DNA of 64,000 bases from DAIRUQ01 sp036803245 (GTDB lineage: Bacteria > Chloroflexota > Anaerolineae > UBA1429), in the NCBI GenBank assembly GCA_036803245.1, contig DAIRUQ010000001.1, forward strand, positions 12,348 to 76,347, written 5' to 3'. This document shows, in pieces, positions 51,671 through 60,147 of the stretch. How positions within the stretch are numbered: position 1 is the first letter of the stretch; the number at the start of each line of letters is the position of its first letter. The notes beneath the pieces were generated by a model that saw nothing but the letters and a program-made list of their open reading frames with translations, did no database searches and was not told where the DNA came from. The position numbers and the translations under genes were made by a program.

Positions 51671-52312
51671 TTGTTCAACGTCTGCGCCCAGTGCGGCGCT
51701 TACCACGCCGACAAACGAATCGAGCCCGAAGGCCCCTATGCTGTCTGCCCGGCCTGCGGCCACCGCGAGCGCTTTCGCCGGTTGCCGCTCTTGGTGATAG
51801 GCGGCGCTAGTGGCACGGGCAAATCAGCCATCTGCCGAGAGCTGGTTGGCCAGGCACAAGAGGCCGTGGTGTTGGATGCTGACATCCTCTGGCGGCCCGA
51901 GTTCGCCTCGCCCGAGGACGGCTATCGAGCGTTCTTTGAGACCTGGCTGCGGCTGGCCAAGAACATTGCCCAGTCGGGGCGGCCAGTGGTGCTCTTGGGC
52001 GCGGGGATGGTGGTACCTAGCAATCTCGAGCCGTGCGTGGAGCGACGCTACTTTGCGCGCGTGCACTATCTGGCGCTGGTGTGCGAGCCAGAGGAGTTGG
52101 AGGGTCGGCTGCGAGATAGGCCCGCCTGGCGCGAGAGTGGCGACTCGGCCTGGATCGAGGAACAGGTACGCTTTGACCGATGGCTGCGAGCGAATGCGGA
52201 GGGTGATCCCCCTATCACCCTGGTGGACACGACGAGCGCATCAATCCAGGCGACGGCCGAGCGGATCGCCGCCTGGATTCGTGGCATCGTCGCCTCGGAT
52301 GGCGAGCTCTAG
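51671..52312 (+). CDS. Zinc-ribbon P-loop kinase-like protein
   Basis: 213 residues. TTG at 51671 is preferred because AGAGGAG is exactly six bases upstream; an in-frame ATG at 51629 has no site. Residues 1-35 form a Cys4 ribbon (FNVCAQCGAYHADKR, VCPACGHRERF). The Walker A loop GGASGTGKSAICREL follows at about 45-60, then VLDADILW as Walker B-like Asp, and a lid-type Arg-rich segment (LEGRLRDRPAW). This layout matches small-molecule or nucleoside kinases of the AAA_33/shikimate-like group; the substrate is unknown. Cytosolic. Its stop overlaps the larA stop by four bases. Confidence 0.78.
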   Translation: MFNVCAQCGAYHADKRIEPEGPYAVCPACGHRERFRRLPLLVIGGASGTGKSAICRELVGQAQEAVVLDADILWRPEFASPEDGYRAFFETWLRLAKNIAQSGRPVVLLGAGMVVPSNLEPCVERRYFARVHYLALVCEPEELEGRLRDRPAWRESGDSAWIEEQVRFDRWLRANAEGDPPITLVDTTSASIQATAERIAAWIRGIVASDGEL

Positions 52313-53583
52313 GCGCTGGCCTCGAGGTAGGGGATCGTCTGGGGTCCCTCGGGCAGCACGCAGATGCGCGCGTTGGGGCCGTGGCGTCGTTGCAGCGCGG
52401 CTATGGTGTCCTCCACGCTGCGGCAGGGCACGCAGAGCATGCCAGTGATCTCCTCATCGGAGAGATTCTCGCTATAGACATGGACCTCGGAAGCATGGAG
52501 CAGCACGCCCGCGTGCACCTGTGCTTGCCACTGGTCGTGTGCCTGAAAACCAGGCTGCTGGAGTAGATCGAGGATCCCCTGCGCCGATCCAGCACGATGC
52601 ACAATCTCGCGGTACTCGCCGTGGTCGGGGATGCCGTCCTGGCATTCAGCGACATAGATCAAGGTACCCCCTCGCTTGAGGATCGGAAGCGCCGCCCGCA
52701 TCCCCTTGCCCCCCTGGTAGAGGTTCAGGTCCAGAGGGAAGCCGCTATTGGTGGTGACGACAATGTCGTACGGCTCGCCTACGGGCACCATGGCGCTCTC
52801 GCGCACGGCCCGCACGCCAGCGGCGTGGGCCGCCTCCATCTCGCCCGCGAACACCCCCGTAAGCTCACGCTTGCGGTTTACGCTCACGTTCAGGATCATG
52901 TGGGGCTTGGCCATGCGCGCGGCCTCGCGGACCTCTTCCCACATGGGGTTGCCCTCGTTATGGCCATAGGTGGCTTTGGGGTGGGCGAGCATCTCGTAGC
53001 CGTGGTTCTGCATGATGGTGCGGAACCCCGCCACGCCAGGCAGAACCGCCTTGGGCCCGCCGCTAAACCCAGCAAAGAGGTGCGGCTCGATCAGTCCCGT
53101 CAGAATGCGAACGTCGGCCTCGCAGTAGGGACGGTTAACCAGGATGGGGTGTCCAAAGCTGCTGGTGCCCAGCCGTACCAGGTTCTCCTCGTCCCAGGCG
53201 TCGTGCTGCAGGATGGGGTAGCGCGCCAGGACGGCCTCGCCTAGGATCTCGGCCAGCTCATCGGGCGTGTTGCAGCGATGGGTGCCCAGGGCGTTGATCA
53301 GCAGGATCTGCTCGTCGGGCACGTGCGAGAGCTGCTCAAGCAGGGGCGGCAGCACCCGCGCCGTGGGCATGGGGCGGGTCAGGTCGCTGAACACGATGGC
53401 AACTCTTGCCTGGGGCGAGACCATCTCGCGCAGTGGCGGCGTCCCGATGGGATGCTCTAGCGCCTCACGGAGCGCTTGGGCCTCATCGGCGAGCCCAGGG
53501 TTCTGCTTGGGCAGGAGGACCGTGGCCTCATCGGGTATCTCGACATCCAACCCATGGCGCCCGTAGGCGAGCGTGACTTTCAT
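52309..53583 (-). CDS. larA: Nickel-dependent lactate racemase family protein (LarA-like)
   Basis: 424 residues, ATG preceded by AGAAGGAG. The LarA/DUF2088 signatures are complete: VAIVFSDLTRPMPTARVLPP, NALGTHR (catalytic His108-type), GLIEPHLFAGFSGGPKAVLPG (second His and the Lys that binds the nickel-pincer nucleotide) and TTNSGFPLDLNLYQGGKGM. Members racemise or epimerise 2-hydroxyacids in the cytosol. The cofactor synthesis genes larB, larC and larE are not in the window. Single gene with its own promoter at 53616-53644. A related hydroxyacid epimerase activity is as likely as lactate. Confidence 0.93.
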   Translation of the reverse strand: MKVTLAYGRHGLDVEIPDEATVLLPKQNPGLADEAQALREALEHPIGTPPLREMVSPQARVAIVFSDLTRPMPTARVLPPLLEQLSHVPDEQILLINALGTHRCNTPDELAEILGEAVLARYPILQHDAWDEENLVRLGTSSFGHPILVNRPYCEADVRILTGLIEPHLFAGFSGGPKAVLPGVAGFRTIMQNHGYEMLAHPKATYGHNEGNPMWEEVREAARMAKPHMILNVSVNRKRELTGVFAGEMEAAHAAGVRAVRESAMVPVGEPYDIVVTTNSGFPLDLNLYQGGKGMRAALPILKRGGTLIYVAECQDGIPDHGEYREIVHRAGSAQGILDLLQQPGFQAHDQWQAQVHAGVLLHASEVHVYSENLSDEEITGMLCVPCRSVEDTIAALQRRHGPNARICVLPEGPQTIPYLEASA

Positions 53584-53615
53584 ACTGGCTCCTTCTGGGG
53601 TTCATGATACTGCCT

Positions 53616-53644
53616 ATCGTACAGGAGCGGGGGGTGTTCGACAA
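53616..53644 (-). promoter_or_regulatory. Promoter of larA
   Basis: Minus strand TTGTCG (53644-53639), 17 bp, TACGAT (53621-53616), 33 bp before the ATG. Confidence 0.55.
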
Positions 53645-53656
53645 ATGCCGCCTCGT

Positions 53657-53685
53657 TTGACGCCTACGCTTGGTCGTGTTAGCAT
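53657..53685 (+). promoter_or_regulatory. Promoter of the MFS transporter gene
   Basis: TTGACG (53657-53662), 17 bp, TAGCAT (53680-53685), 34 bp before the GTG at 53720; divergent from the larA promoter with 12 bases between the -35 boxes. Confidence 0.65.
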
Positions 53686-53719
53686 CGCCCGCTAGCCCGA
53701 CACCGTCTCAGGAGGCAGT

Positions 53720-55000
53720 GTGGCCGAAGCGTGCATGCAATCGCTCTCCGCCGAGATCAAGCGTCACGAGCAGCACAATTTCCTTGTGAACGTGCTGGAC
53801 CTGACGTTCTATGAGCTGGCGGTCAGCTTTATCTTTGGCTCGACAGTCCTCTCGCTATACACCAGCTATCTCACCTCTTCCGCTTTCTTGATCGGATTGG
53901 TGCCCGCAGTGCAGAGTGTGGGTTACTCGTTGCCACAGCTGGTGCTGGCGCAAAAGGCCGAGACGCTGGCCCGCAAGAAGCCGTTCATCATGCGCATTAG
54001 CGTGGTCGAACGGCTGCCCTACCTGATCGTGGCCCTGCTGATTTTCTTCTGGCCTGGCGCACCGCCATGGCTGGCCTATGGCGTCCTGCTGCTTTCGTTG
54101 GGAACAGCCACCTTTAGTGGCGGGTTGGCCAGTCCTGCCTGGCAGGCCATGATCGCCAAGGTGGTCCCCCCCAAGCGCCGTGCGCTGATGTTCAGCCTCG
54201 GGCGGGCGATCGGGGCAGGCCTGGGCCTACTGGGCGCCCTGGCTTCGCGACGGATCCTGGCCGACTATGCTTACCCCATCTCGTTCGGCATCTGCTTTTT
54301 GCTGTCGTTCCTTGCTCAAGCCGCTTCGTGGGTGTGTCTGTCGTTCAACCGCGAGCCCGCCGTGCCCACCGAGCGACGGCTGGTCGATCAGCGCGCCTAT
54401 CTGCGAGGACTGCCAGCGCTGCTTCGACACGACGGCAACCTGTGCCGCTATCTCGTGGCGCGGACGCTGGTGGCTTTGGGAGGGATGGCGGGCGCTTTTT
54501 ACGTCATCTATGCCAGGCGCGCTTTTGCCGTAGGCGATGCCTTCGCGGGCGAGATGACCATGGCGGCCCTCGCGGCCCAGGTGACGTTGGTGCCCTTGCT
54601 GGGGTGGCTGTCTGGGCGTCGGGGCCACAAGTGGCTGGCGGAACTGGGCGCTATCATCCTGGCGGCAGGGCTTGTGCTCTTGCTGGTTGCGCCCAGCGCG
54701 CCCTGGCTATACCTGGTGATGGCGATCATCAATACAGGCAACGCGGCGGTGGGCGTAGCGTCGTTCGCCATGACGATGGAGTTCTGCGCGGAGGAGAACG
54801 TGCCTACCTATGCGGCGATCATCAACACCGTTGTGGCGATCCCCACGCTGCTGGCTCCGCTCCTCGGGGGTTGGCTGGTGGATCTCTTTAGCCTGCGTGC
54901 TACCTTCTGGGTCGCGTTGGTGCTCTGCGTGGCAGGCTGGGGCTATATGCGGTGGCTGGTGCAGGCCCCTAGGTTCGGGGCGCATGCGGCCAGGGCCTAA
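53720..55000 (+). CDS. Major facilitator superfamily transporter
   Basis: 426 residues, GTG close behind CAGGAGG. About 12 hydrophobic helices with the standard 6+6 layout. Loop 2-3 has KAETLARKKPFIMR, and the second half starts near residue 215 after a basic cytoplasmic loop (EPAVPTERRLVDQRAYLRG). SGRRGHKWLAELG is the equivalent loop in the second half. Substrate unknown; drug or metabolite efflux is common in this branch. Cytoplasmic membrane. Monocistronic; its stop overlaps that of the convergent ABC ATPase gene. Confidence 0.88.
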   Translation: MAEACMQSLSAEIKRHEQHNFLVNVLDLTFYELAVSFIFGSTVLSLYTSYLTSSAFLIGLVPAVQSVGYSLPQLVLAQKAETLARKKPFIMRISVVERLPYLIVALLIFFWPGAPPWLAYGVLLLSLGTATFSGGLASPAWQAMIAKVVPPKRRALMFSLGRAIGAGLGLLGALASRRILADYAYPISFGICFLLSFLAQAASWVCLSFNREPAVPTERRLVDQRAYLRGLPALLRHDGNLCRYLVARTLVALGGMAGAFYVIYARRAFAVGDAFAGEMTMAALAAQVTLVPLLGWLSGRRGHKWLAELGAIILAAGLVLLLVAPSAPWLYLVMAIINTGNAAVGVASFAMTMEFCAEENVPTYAAIINTVVAIPTLLAPLLGGWLVDLFSLRATFWVALVLCVAGWGYMRWLVQAPRFGAHAARA

Positions 55001-55764
55001 TCCTCGAGTCGCAGACAGGTCCGCAGATGGCGAGCCAACTCGGCATAGCGCGGATCGTACATCATCGACCTGGATCTCGGCCTGGGCAGGCCCGTCATGA
55101 CCTCCTCCAGGATGCGGCCTGGCCTCTGGCTCATCACCAGCACGCGATCGGCCAAGAAGATCGCCTCCTGGATGTCATGGGTGACCATGATGGCGGTTTG
55201 GCGCTCCTGCCCCCATATCCGCAGCAGCTCGTCGTTCATGCGCTCCCGCGTGAGGGCGTCCAGCGATCCAAAGGGCTCATCCAGCAGCAGGGTGTCTGGC
55301 GCGTGGATGAGCGCGCGCGCCAACGAGACGCGCTGTTGCATGCCACCCGATAGCTCGCGGGGCAGGCTCTGGGCAAAGTCGCCAAGACCAACCAGCTCAA
55401 GCATTGCCGCGGCGCGCTCGAAACGCTCGGTCGCGGGGATGCCCAGGATCTGCAATGGCAGCGCAGTGTTCTGGATGACCGTTCGCCAGGGCATCAGCGT
55501 CGGTTGTTGGAACACCATGCCGATGCTGCTGGTGGGCCGTGTCAGGGGCTGACCCCGATAGAGCACCCGCCCCGAGGTCGGTTTGACCAGGCCTCCCAGC
55601 AGCCGCAGCAAGGTGGACTTGCCGCAGCCGCTGGGGCCGATCAGGCAGACGAACTCGTGGGGCATGACGGACATGTCCGCTTGCGCCAGCGCCTCTAGGG
55701 AGACATCGGGCGCGGTATAGGTCATCTGCAGTTCCTGGGCGACCAGGATCGGGTCGTTAGCCAT
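54997..55764 (-). CDS. ABC transporter ATP-binding protein, riboflavin uptake system
   Basis: 255 residues from an ATG that overlaps the upstream stop by one base (TGATG). Walker A GPSGCGKSTLL at about 41-51, Q-loop FQQPTLMPW, signature ELSGGMQQRVSLARAL, Walker B TLLLDEPFGSLDAL and the switch His VTHDIQEA are all present. It belongs to the nitrate/sulfonate/taurine (SsuB-like) group and energises import by the adjacent permease and binding protein. Third gene of the FMN-riboswitch-controlled operon, so riboflavin is the inferred substrate. Confidence 0.92.
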   Translation of the reverse strand: MANDPILVAQELQMTYTAPDVSLEALAQADMSVMPHEFVCLIGPSGCGKSTLLRLLGGLVKPTSGRVLYRGQPLTRPTSSIGMVFQQPTLMPWRTVIQNTALPLQILGIPATERFERAAAMLELVGLGDFAQSLPRELSGGMQQRVSLARALIHAPDTLLLDEPFGSLDALTRERMNDELLRIWGQERQTAIMVTHDIQEAIFLADRVLVMSQRPGRILEEVMTGLPRPRSRSMMYDPRYAELARHLRTCLRLED

Positions 55765-56750
55765 CAGGGCAGCATCTCGTTGGTATAGAGCGAGCTCGGG
55801 TCTATCTCGCTGGTGATATAGCCCAGCGCGCGCATGGCCTCGACCCCGCTCTCCCAAGCCTCGGGCTCGTTATAGCCCAGGGGCTCTCCCTTCCAGTAGA
55901 GTAGGCACTCGTCCAGCACCGCGCGCTGTGTCACAGCCGCCTCGTCATCCATCTCGGGAATGGCGGCGCGGGCGATGGCAAATGCAGCGTCAGGGTCCTC
56001 CAGGGTGTCCTCGATCCCCCGCAAAAAGGCCCGCAGCAGCGCCTGAACCAGCTCGGGATCCTCTTTGATGGTCTGGTCGTTGGTGATGATGCCGTTGGAC
56101 GGGAGGTTGGTGTAGGTATCCAGGTACAGGCTGTTCACCTCATAGCCCATGGTGCGCAACTGGACGGGCTCGTTCATGGCGTAGCAGACGGCGGCGTCGA
56201 TACGCCCCTCGGTCAGGCTGGCCACCTGGGTATAGCCCACCACCTGAAGGTCGGTCTTGTCACCGTCGATTCCCGTCTCGCGAGCGAATACCTGCCACCC
56301 GATGTAGCTAGCTCCCTTGAGCACGGGGATGCCGACGCGCTTGCCCGCCAGATCGTCCGCCGACTCGATCCCCGCCTCGGCCAGCGAGATGACGCAGACG
56401 GGAAAGCGGCGGTACCAGTTCAACGCATAGCGAACGGGCAGGCCATTGGCGCGCGCCAGGATCACCTGGTCGCCGCTGCCGATGGCGAACTGGAGGCTAT
56501 TGGCTCCGAGCTGCTCCAATAGATCGGTCTCCATGCCATAATCCAGCGTGATCTCCAGACCCTCCTGCTCAAAGTAGCCTCGTTCCAAGGCCACATAGAC
56601 GGGGGTGAACTGCACGTTGGGCACGAAACCCATGCCCAACGTGACGGGACGCAGCTCTTGCGACTGTGGGGACGCCGCGGGGCGGGGCGCGCAGCCCATC
56701 ACGCCGACGAGCACCAGAACGAGCGCCAGTAACAGATGATTACGCTTCAC
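55764..56750 (-). CDS. ribY: Riboflavin-binding lipoprotein of ABC transporter (RibY-like)
   Basis: 328 residues. Lipoprotein signal LLLALVLVLVGVMGC at residues 6-20. The NMT1/THI5-type fold follows: VTLGMGFVPNVQFTPVYVAL, YFEQEGLEITL, FAIGSGDQVILAR and a C-terminal helical tail. The family includes thiamine-precursor binding proteins; the FMN riboswitch upstream of the operon redirects the inference to riboflavin, as for the RibXY systems known from Chloroflexota. Anchored outside the membrane. It sits 19 bp after ribX and overlaps the ATPase gene by one base. Confidence 0.85.
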   Translation of the reverse strand: MKRNHLLLALVLVLVGVMGCAPRPAASPQSQELRPVTLGMGFVPNVQFTPVYVALERGYFEQEGLEITLDYGMETDLLEQLGANSLQFAIGSGDQVILARANGLPVRYALNWYRRFPVCVISLAEAGIESADDLAGKRVGIPVLKGASYIGWQVFARETGIDGDKTDLQVVGYTQVASLTEGRIDAAVCYAMNEPVQLRTMGYEVNSLYLDTYTNLPSNGIITNDQTIKEDPELVQALLRAFLRGIEDTLEDPDAAFAIARAAIPEMDDEAAVTQRAVLDECLLYWKGEPLGYNEPEAWESGVEAMRALGYITSEIDPSSLYTNEMLP

Positions 56751-56769
56751 AGGGGTCTCCTCCTTTGCT

Positions 56770-57573
56770 TCAGTGGTTTTCGGGTTGGTACCAGGCCAGC
56801 AGCCAGCGCTCCAGCCGATCGACGATGCCGTACAGGGCCAGCGCGATCACCATGAGCGTCAGCAAGGCCACGAACATCAGGGGGGTATCAAACAAGCCGC
56901 GCGCGAGGTTCACCAAAAAGCCCAGCCCGCGGTCGGCGGCCACGAACTCGCCCACCACGGCGCCGATGACCGAGAGGGTGACACCGATCTTGAGGCCGCC
57001 CAGCAGCACGGGCAGGGCCGCGGGCACCTCCAGGTAGGCAAAGATCTGCCAGCGCGTGGAGCCCAAGGAGCGCATCAGCTCCACCAAGCCGCGGTCGACG
57101 CTGCGGATGCCGATGATGGTGTTCATGAGCACGGGGAAAAAGAGCGTCAAGGCGCAGACCAAGACCTTGGAGAGATTGCCTGTGCCGAACCAGATCACCA
57201 GGAGGGGAGCCAGGGCCACCACGGGGATCGCCTGAGAGGCTACTAGGTAGGGAGCCAGCAGCCGCTCAAGTCGGGGTGACTTGGCCAGGAGGTACCCCAA
57301 CACCACGGCGGCCGTTAGCCCCAAGGCCAGGCCCCCAAAGATCTCGCGTAGCGTGATGAGCGTGTGTTGCAGCAGGATGCCTTGGCGCCAGGCGGTGACA
57401 AAGCGAGCGGCCACGGCGGCGGGCGCGGGCAGCAAAAAGGCGGGGTAGCCAGCTAGGCGCACCACCAGATCCCACACGAGTAGGATGACGGCGAGGCCAG
57501 CTAAGGTGATCCAGATAGCGCGCTTCTGAGGCGCTCGCGAGCGTCTGGCTTTCCATGTGTTGGGCTTGAACAC
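56770..57573 (-). CDS. ribX: Riboflavin ABC transporter permease (RibX-like)
   Basis: 267 residues from the GTG at 57573, nine bases after a GCGGGG that is paired in the riboswitch platform hairpin; a TTG at 57582 is an alternative start. Six membrane helices, and the ABC permease EAA-like loop VELMRSLGSTRWQIFAYLEVPAALP at about residues 165-190 (shown as one conserved block: E-x3-SLG-x5-F-x3-P). Homologous to ThiX/SsuC-type permeases. It forms the channel of the importer encoded with ribY and the ATPase. First gene after the FMN riboswitch. Confidence 0.86.
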   Translation of the reverse strand: MFKPNTWKARRSRAPQKRAIWITLAGLAVILLVWDLVVRLAGYPAFLLPAPAAVAARFVTAWRQGILLQHTLITLREIFGGLALGLTAAVVLGYLLAKSPRLERLLAPYLVASQAIPVVALAPLLVIWFGTGNLSKVLVCALTLFFPVLMNTIIGIRSVDRGLVELMRSLGSTRWQIFAYLEVPAALPVLLGGLKIGVTLSVIGAVVGEFVAADRGLGFLVNLARGLFDTPLMFVALLTLMVIALALYGIVDRLERWLLAWYQPENH

Positions 57574-57582
57574 AACAAACAA

Positions 57583-57609
57583 CCCCGCTACTGCTGGACA
57601 GCAACGGGG
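57583..57609 (-). promoter_or_regulatory. Riboswitch expression-platform hairpin
   Basis: Minus RNA pairs CCCCG (57609-57605) with CGGGG (57587-57583) around an inner GCTG/CAGC stem. The 3' arm contains the GCGGGG ribosome-site candidate of ribX and is followed by TTGTTTGTTG. It could work as a start-site sequestor or as a weak terminator. Confidence 0.65.
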
Positions 57610-57636
57610 CAGAGGCAACCACTGGGTTTGCCACAC

Positions 57637-57776
57637 GCCTTCTTCCGTCCGGACTGTACCGTCGGCCCCGGAATCTCACCGGATCTGCCGCCATGCGGCT
57701 CGCGGGCTGCGCAGAAGGGTCCTGCTTCACCGCCGATCGGGAATTGACTCGTAGAGTCTCACCCTGCCCCGAAGGC
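57637..57776 (-). promoter_or_regulatory. FMN riboswitch (RFN element)
   Basis: The minus RNA carries the ordered RFN pieces: P1 GCCTTC with GAAGGC at the far end, GGGGCAGGGTGAGA, ATTCCCGATCGGCGGTGA, CCCGCGAGCCGC, GATCCGGTGAGATTCCGG, GGCCGACGGTACAGTCCGG and the final ATGG-like GACGGAAGAAGG. It binds FMN and represses downstream genes. It lies directly upstream of a three-gene ABC importer, which identifies the importer as a riboflavin system. Confidence 0.97.
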
Positions 57777-57795
57777 TGTCTCTAATGTTGGTCGC

Positions 57796-57823
57796 ATTAT
57801 AGCGTGGTGCTGACGGGTGTCAA
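57796..57823 (-). promoter_or_regulatory. Promoter of the riboflavin transporter operon
   Basis: Minus strand perfect TTGACA (57823-57818), 16 bp, perfect TATAAT (57801-57796), about 20 bp before the RFN element. Confidence 0.85.
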
Positions 57824-57865
57824 GATGGATGGTGTCGCGGTTGCGCGCCTCACGCGGTCAGCGAG

Positions 57866-57894
57866 TTGGCCTGGAGGCCCGAACCGCGTAACAT
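57866..57894 (+). promoter_or_regulatory. Promoter of the alcohol dehydrogenase gene
   Basis: TTGGCC (57866-57871), 17 bp, TAACAT (57889-57894), 34 bp before the ATG at 57929. Confidence 0.5.
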
Positions 57895-57928
57895 GGGCAC
57901 GCCAGCGACTTGAGAGCGGGGAGGCGAG

Positions 57929-58936
57929 ATGAAGGCAGCAGTGTTCTATGGTGTGGGCGATCTCAGGGTAGAGGGCGAGCGTCCCGACCCGCAGCCCGCT
58001 ACGGGCGAGGTGCTGATCCAGGTGGCGGCCTGTGGGATCTGCGGCACCGATCGCCACATCATGCACGGCGAGTTCGACACCGTGCCCCCCGTGATCATCG
58101 GGCACGAGCTGTCGGGCACGGTGGTGGCCGTGGGCGACGGTGTGACGACTCTGCGCGCGGGAGACCGCGTGGCCATCGATCCCAACATGCCCTGCGGCAT
58201 GTGCCGGCCTTGCCGACGCGGCAAGGTGCACCTGTGCCAGCACCTAAGCGCTCTAGGCGTGGATATGGACGGCGGCTTTGCCGAACGGATGGTGGCCCCC
58301 GAGCAGCAGTGCTACCTATTGCCCGATGCCGTCTCCCTGGAGGAGGGGGCCATGGCCGAGCCGGTGGCCTGCTGTCTGCGGGGCATCGATCAGGCGGGCA
58401 TCTTGCTGGGAGATCGGGTGGCGGTGATCGGTGGCGGAGCCATCGGCCAAATCCTGGCCCAGCTGGCGCGGGCTGCGGGAGCGTCGTGGCTGGTGCTCAG
58501 CGACCCCGTGGCCGAGCGGCGCGACATGGCGCTGAGCCTGGGCGCGGACGTCGTGGTCGACCCCACCGGCGACGATCCGCTGGCGCCGGGTGGCGCGTTG
58601 GAGGGTGGGGCCGACGTGGTGCTGGAGGCGGTTGGGTCCGTGCCCACAACGCGACAGGCGGTGGCCTGGGCCGCGGAGGGCGGTACGGTGGTGTGGTTTG
58701 GAGTGACGCCGCCAGGCGATCTGGTGCAGGTGGAGCCGAACCTGATCTTTCGCAAGGAGCTGACCATCCGCGGCGCTCGCATCAACCCGTTCACCCATGC
58801 GCGGGCGCTGGACGCCATGGCTTCCGGCCAGGTCAAGGTAAAGCCGCTGCTCTCGCGCCGCATCGGCCTGGACGAGCTGGCGCGGACGCTGGAGGAGCCG
58901 GCGGGTGCGGCTGTCAAGACGTTGGTGATTCCGTAG
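57929..58936 (+). CDS. Zinc-dependent medium-chain alcohol/polyol dehydrogenase
   Basis: 335 residues, ATG after GGGGAGG. Catalytic zinc ligands: ACGICGTDRH and GHELSGTVVAVG (Cys, His, Glu). Structural zinc: four Cys in CGMCRPCRRGKVHLC. The NAD(P) domain has VAVIGGGAIGQILAQLARAAG at about 165-185, and the family C-terminus follows. Sorbitol, threonine and other polyol dehydrogenases share this pattern, so the substrate is unknown. Cytosolic. It may lead the plus-strand run that continues with the GNAT-like protein, transporter, isomerase and nucleoside hydrolase, though 73 bp separate it from the next gene. Confidence 0.93.
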   Translation: MKAAVFYGVGDLRVEGERPDPQPATGEVLIQVAACGICGTDRHIMHGEFDTVPPVIIGHELSGTVVAVGDGVTTLRAGDRVAIDPNMPCGMCRPCRRGKVHLCQHLSALGVDMDGGFAERMVAPEQQCYLLPDAVSLEEGAMAEPVACCLRGIDQAGILLGDRVAVIGGGAIGQILAQLARAAGASWLVLSDPVAERRDMALSLGADVVVDPTGDDPLAPGGALEGGADVVLEAVGSVPTTRQAVAWAAEGGTVVWFGVTPPGDLVQVEPNLIFRKELTIRGARINPFTHARALDAMASGQVKVKPLLSRRIGLDELARTLEEPAGAAVKTLVIP

Positions 58937-59009
58937 ACTCGGCTGCCCGCCTTGCGTGCGCGTGTGACGATTGGGAATTCTGGCACGGTGATAGTGGAAG
59001 GTATGCTGG

Positions 59010-60128
59010 ATGCGCCTCATCGAGCTTGACACGGCCCAGCGGCGCGATGTCGCACGATTTGTTCGATTTCCCTTTGCGTTGTATGCCGACTGTCCCCAGT
59101 GGGTGCCACCTTTGCTTTCAGAGGCTGCCAAGCCATTGCGTCGCAAAGAGCACCCCTTCTATGAGCACTCTGATGCCACCTTTTTTCTGGTAGAGAGCGA
59201 GGGCGAGACGTTGGGGCGCATCGCCGTGCTTGAGCATCGGCGGTACAACCAGATCCGCGGGAGGCGCGAGGCCTTTTTCTGCCTGTTTGATTGCGTCAAC
59301 GACGAACAAGCCTCCAACCTGCTGTTTGAGGCGGCCTATGCGTGGGCCCAGCGACGGGGCCTGGTGGAGATCATCGGCCCCAAGGGGTTCTTGCAGGCCG
59401 ATTCGCAGGGCCTCTTGGTGGAGGGATTCGAGCATCGCCCCGCCGTGAACATTGCCTACAACTATGCCTACTATGACGCCTTGGTCAAGGCCGCTGGTTT
59501 GTCCAAGGAGACCGACTATTACTCGGGACTGATCACGCGGCAGGAGGGTTTACCGCAACGGTTCTGGGACGTGGCCGACCGGGTGGCCGAGCGGCGTGGC
59601 TTTACTGTCAAGAGCTTTCGAGACAAGGACGAGATCCGCGCCTGGATGCCGGCTGTGGGGCATGTCATCAACGAGTCTTTCATGGAGCACTGGGAGTTCT
59701 GCCCCGTCACCGACCGCGAGCTAGAGGTGATCGGGAACGCGATGCTGTCCATTGCGCGTCCCGACCTGATCAAGCTGGTGATGTGCGGCGAGGAGGTGGC
59801 GGGTTTCGTCCTGGCATTTCCTGATATCGGCGAGGGCCTGCAAAAGGCCCGGGGCAGGCTCTGGCCCCTGGGATGGTGGCACCTGATACGGGCGCTTCGC
59901 ACGACCAAGCACGTGATGTTCAACGGGGTGGGGTTGTTGCCGGCCTACCAAGGTACCGGCGCAAACGCCGTCATGTATGCCGAGCTGACCCGCACGCTGC
60001 TAGAGGGCGGTTTCACCACGGGCGAGGCCATCCAGGTCGAAGAGCGGAACCTCAAGAGCTTGGGCGACATGAAGGCGATCGGCATCCAGTGGCACAAGGT
60101 GCATCGCATCTACCGCGGGCAGCTCTAG
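59010..60128 (+). CDS. GNAT-like N-acetyltransferase, YghO type
   Basis: 372 residues, ATG after GGAAGG. The N-terminal signature RFVRFPFALYADCPQWVPPL and RIAVLEHRRYNQIRGRREAFF, then IIGPKGFLQADSQGLLVEGF, and the C-terminal FNGVGLLPAYQGTGANAVMYAEL (motif A-like with G-x-G) are those of the long YghO-like GNAT group. Its substrate is not known; homologues are found in diverse bacteria. No signal peptide. It is followed 19 bp later by the GPH symporter gene, suggesting cotranscription. Confidence 0.8.
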   Translation: MRLIELDTAQRRDVARFVRFPFALYADCPQWVPPLLSEAAKPLRRKEHPFYEHSDATFFLVESEGETLGRIAVLEHRRYNQIRGRREAFFCLFDCVNDEQASNLLFEAAYAWAQRRGLVEIIGPKGFLQADSQGLLVEGFEHRPAVNIAYNYAYYDALVKAAGLSKETDYYSGLITRQEGLPQRFWDVADRVAERRGFTVKSFRDKDEIRAWMPAVGHVINESFMEHWEFCPVTDRELEVIGNAMLSIARPDLIKLVMCGEEVAGFVLAFPDIGEGLQKARGRLWPLGWWHLIRALRTTKHVMFNGVGLLPAYQGTGANAVMYAELTRTLLEGGFTTGEAIQVEERNLKSLGDMKAIGIQWHKVHRIYRGQL

Positions 60129-60147
60129 CTGGCGTTGGGGAGAGGAC

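Noticed and set aside
57910..59193. A 427-residue plus-strand frame rich in Gly and Arg
   Set aside because: It overlaps the alcohol dehydrogenase gene in another frame. Its composition is that of a GC-rich shadow frame, and the dehydrogenase has complete zinc motifs.
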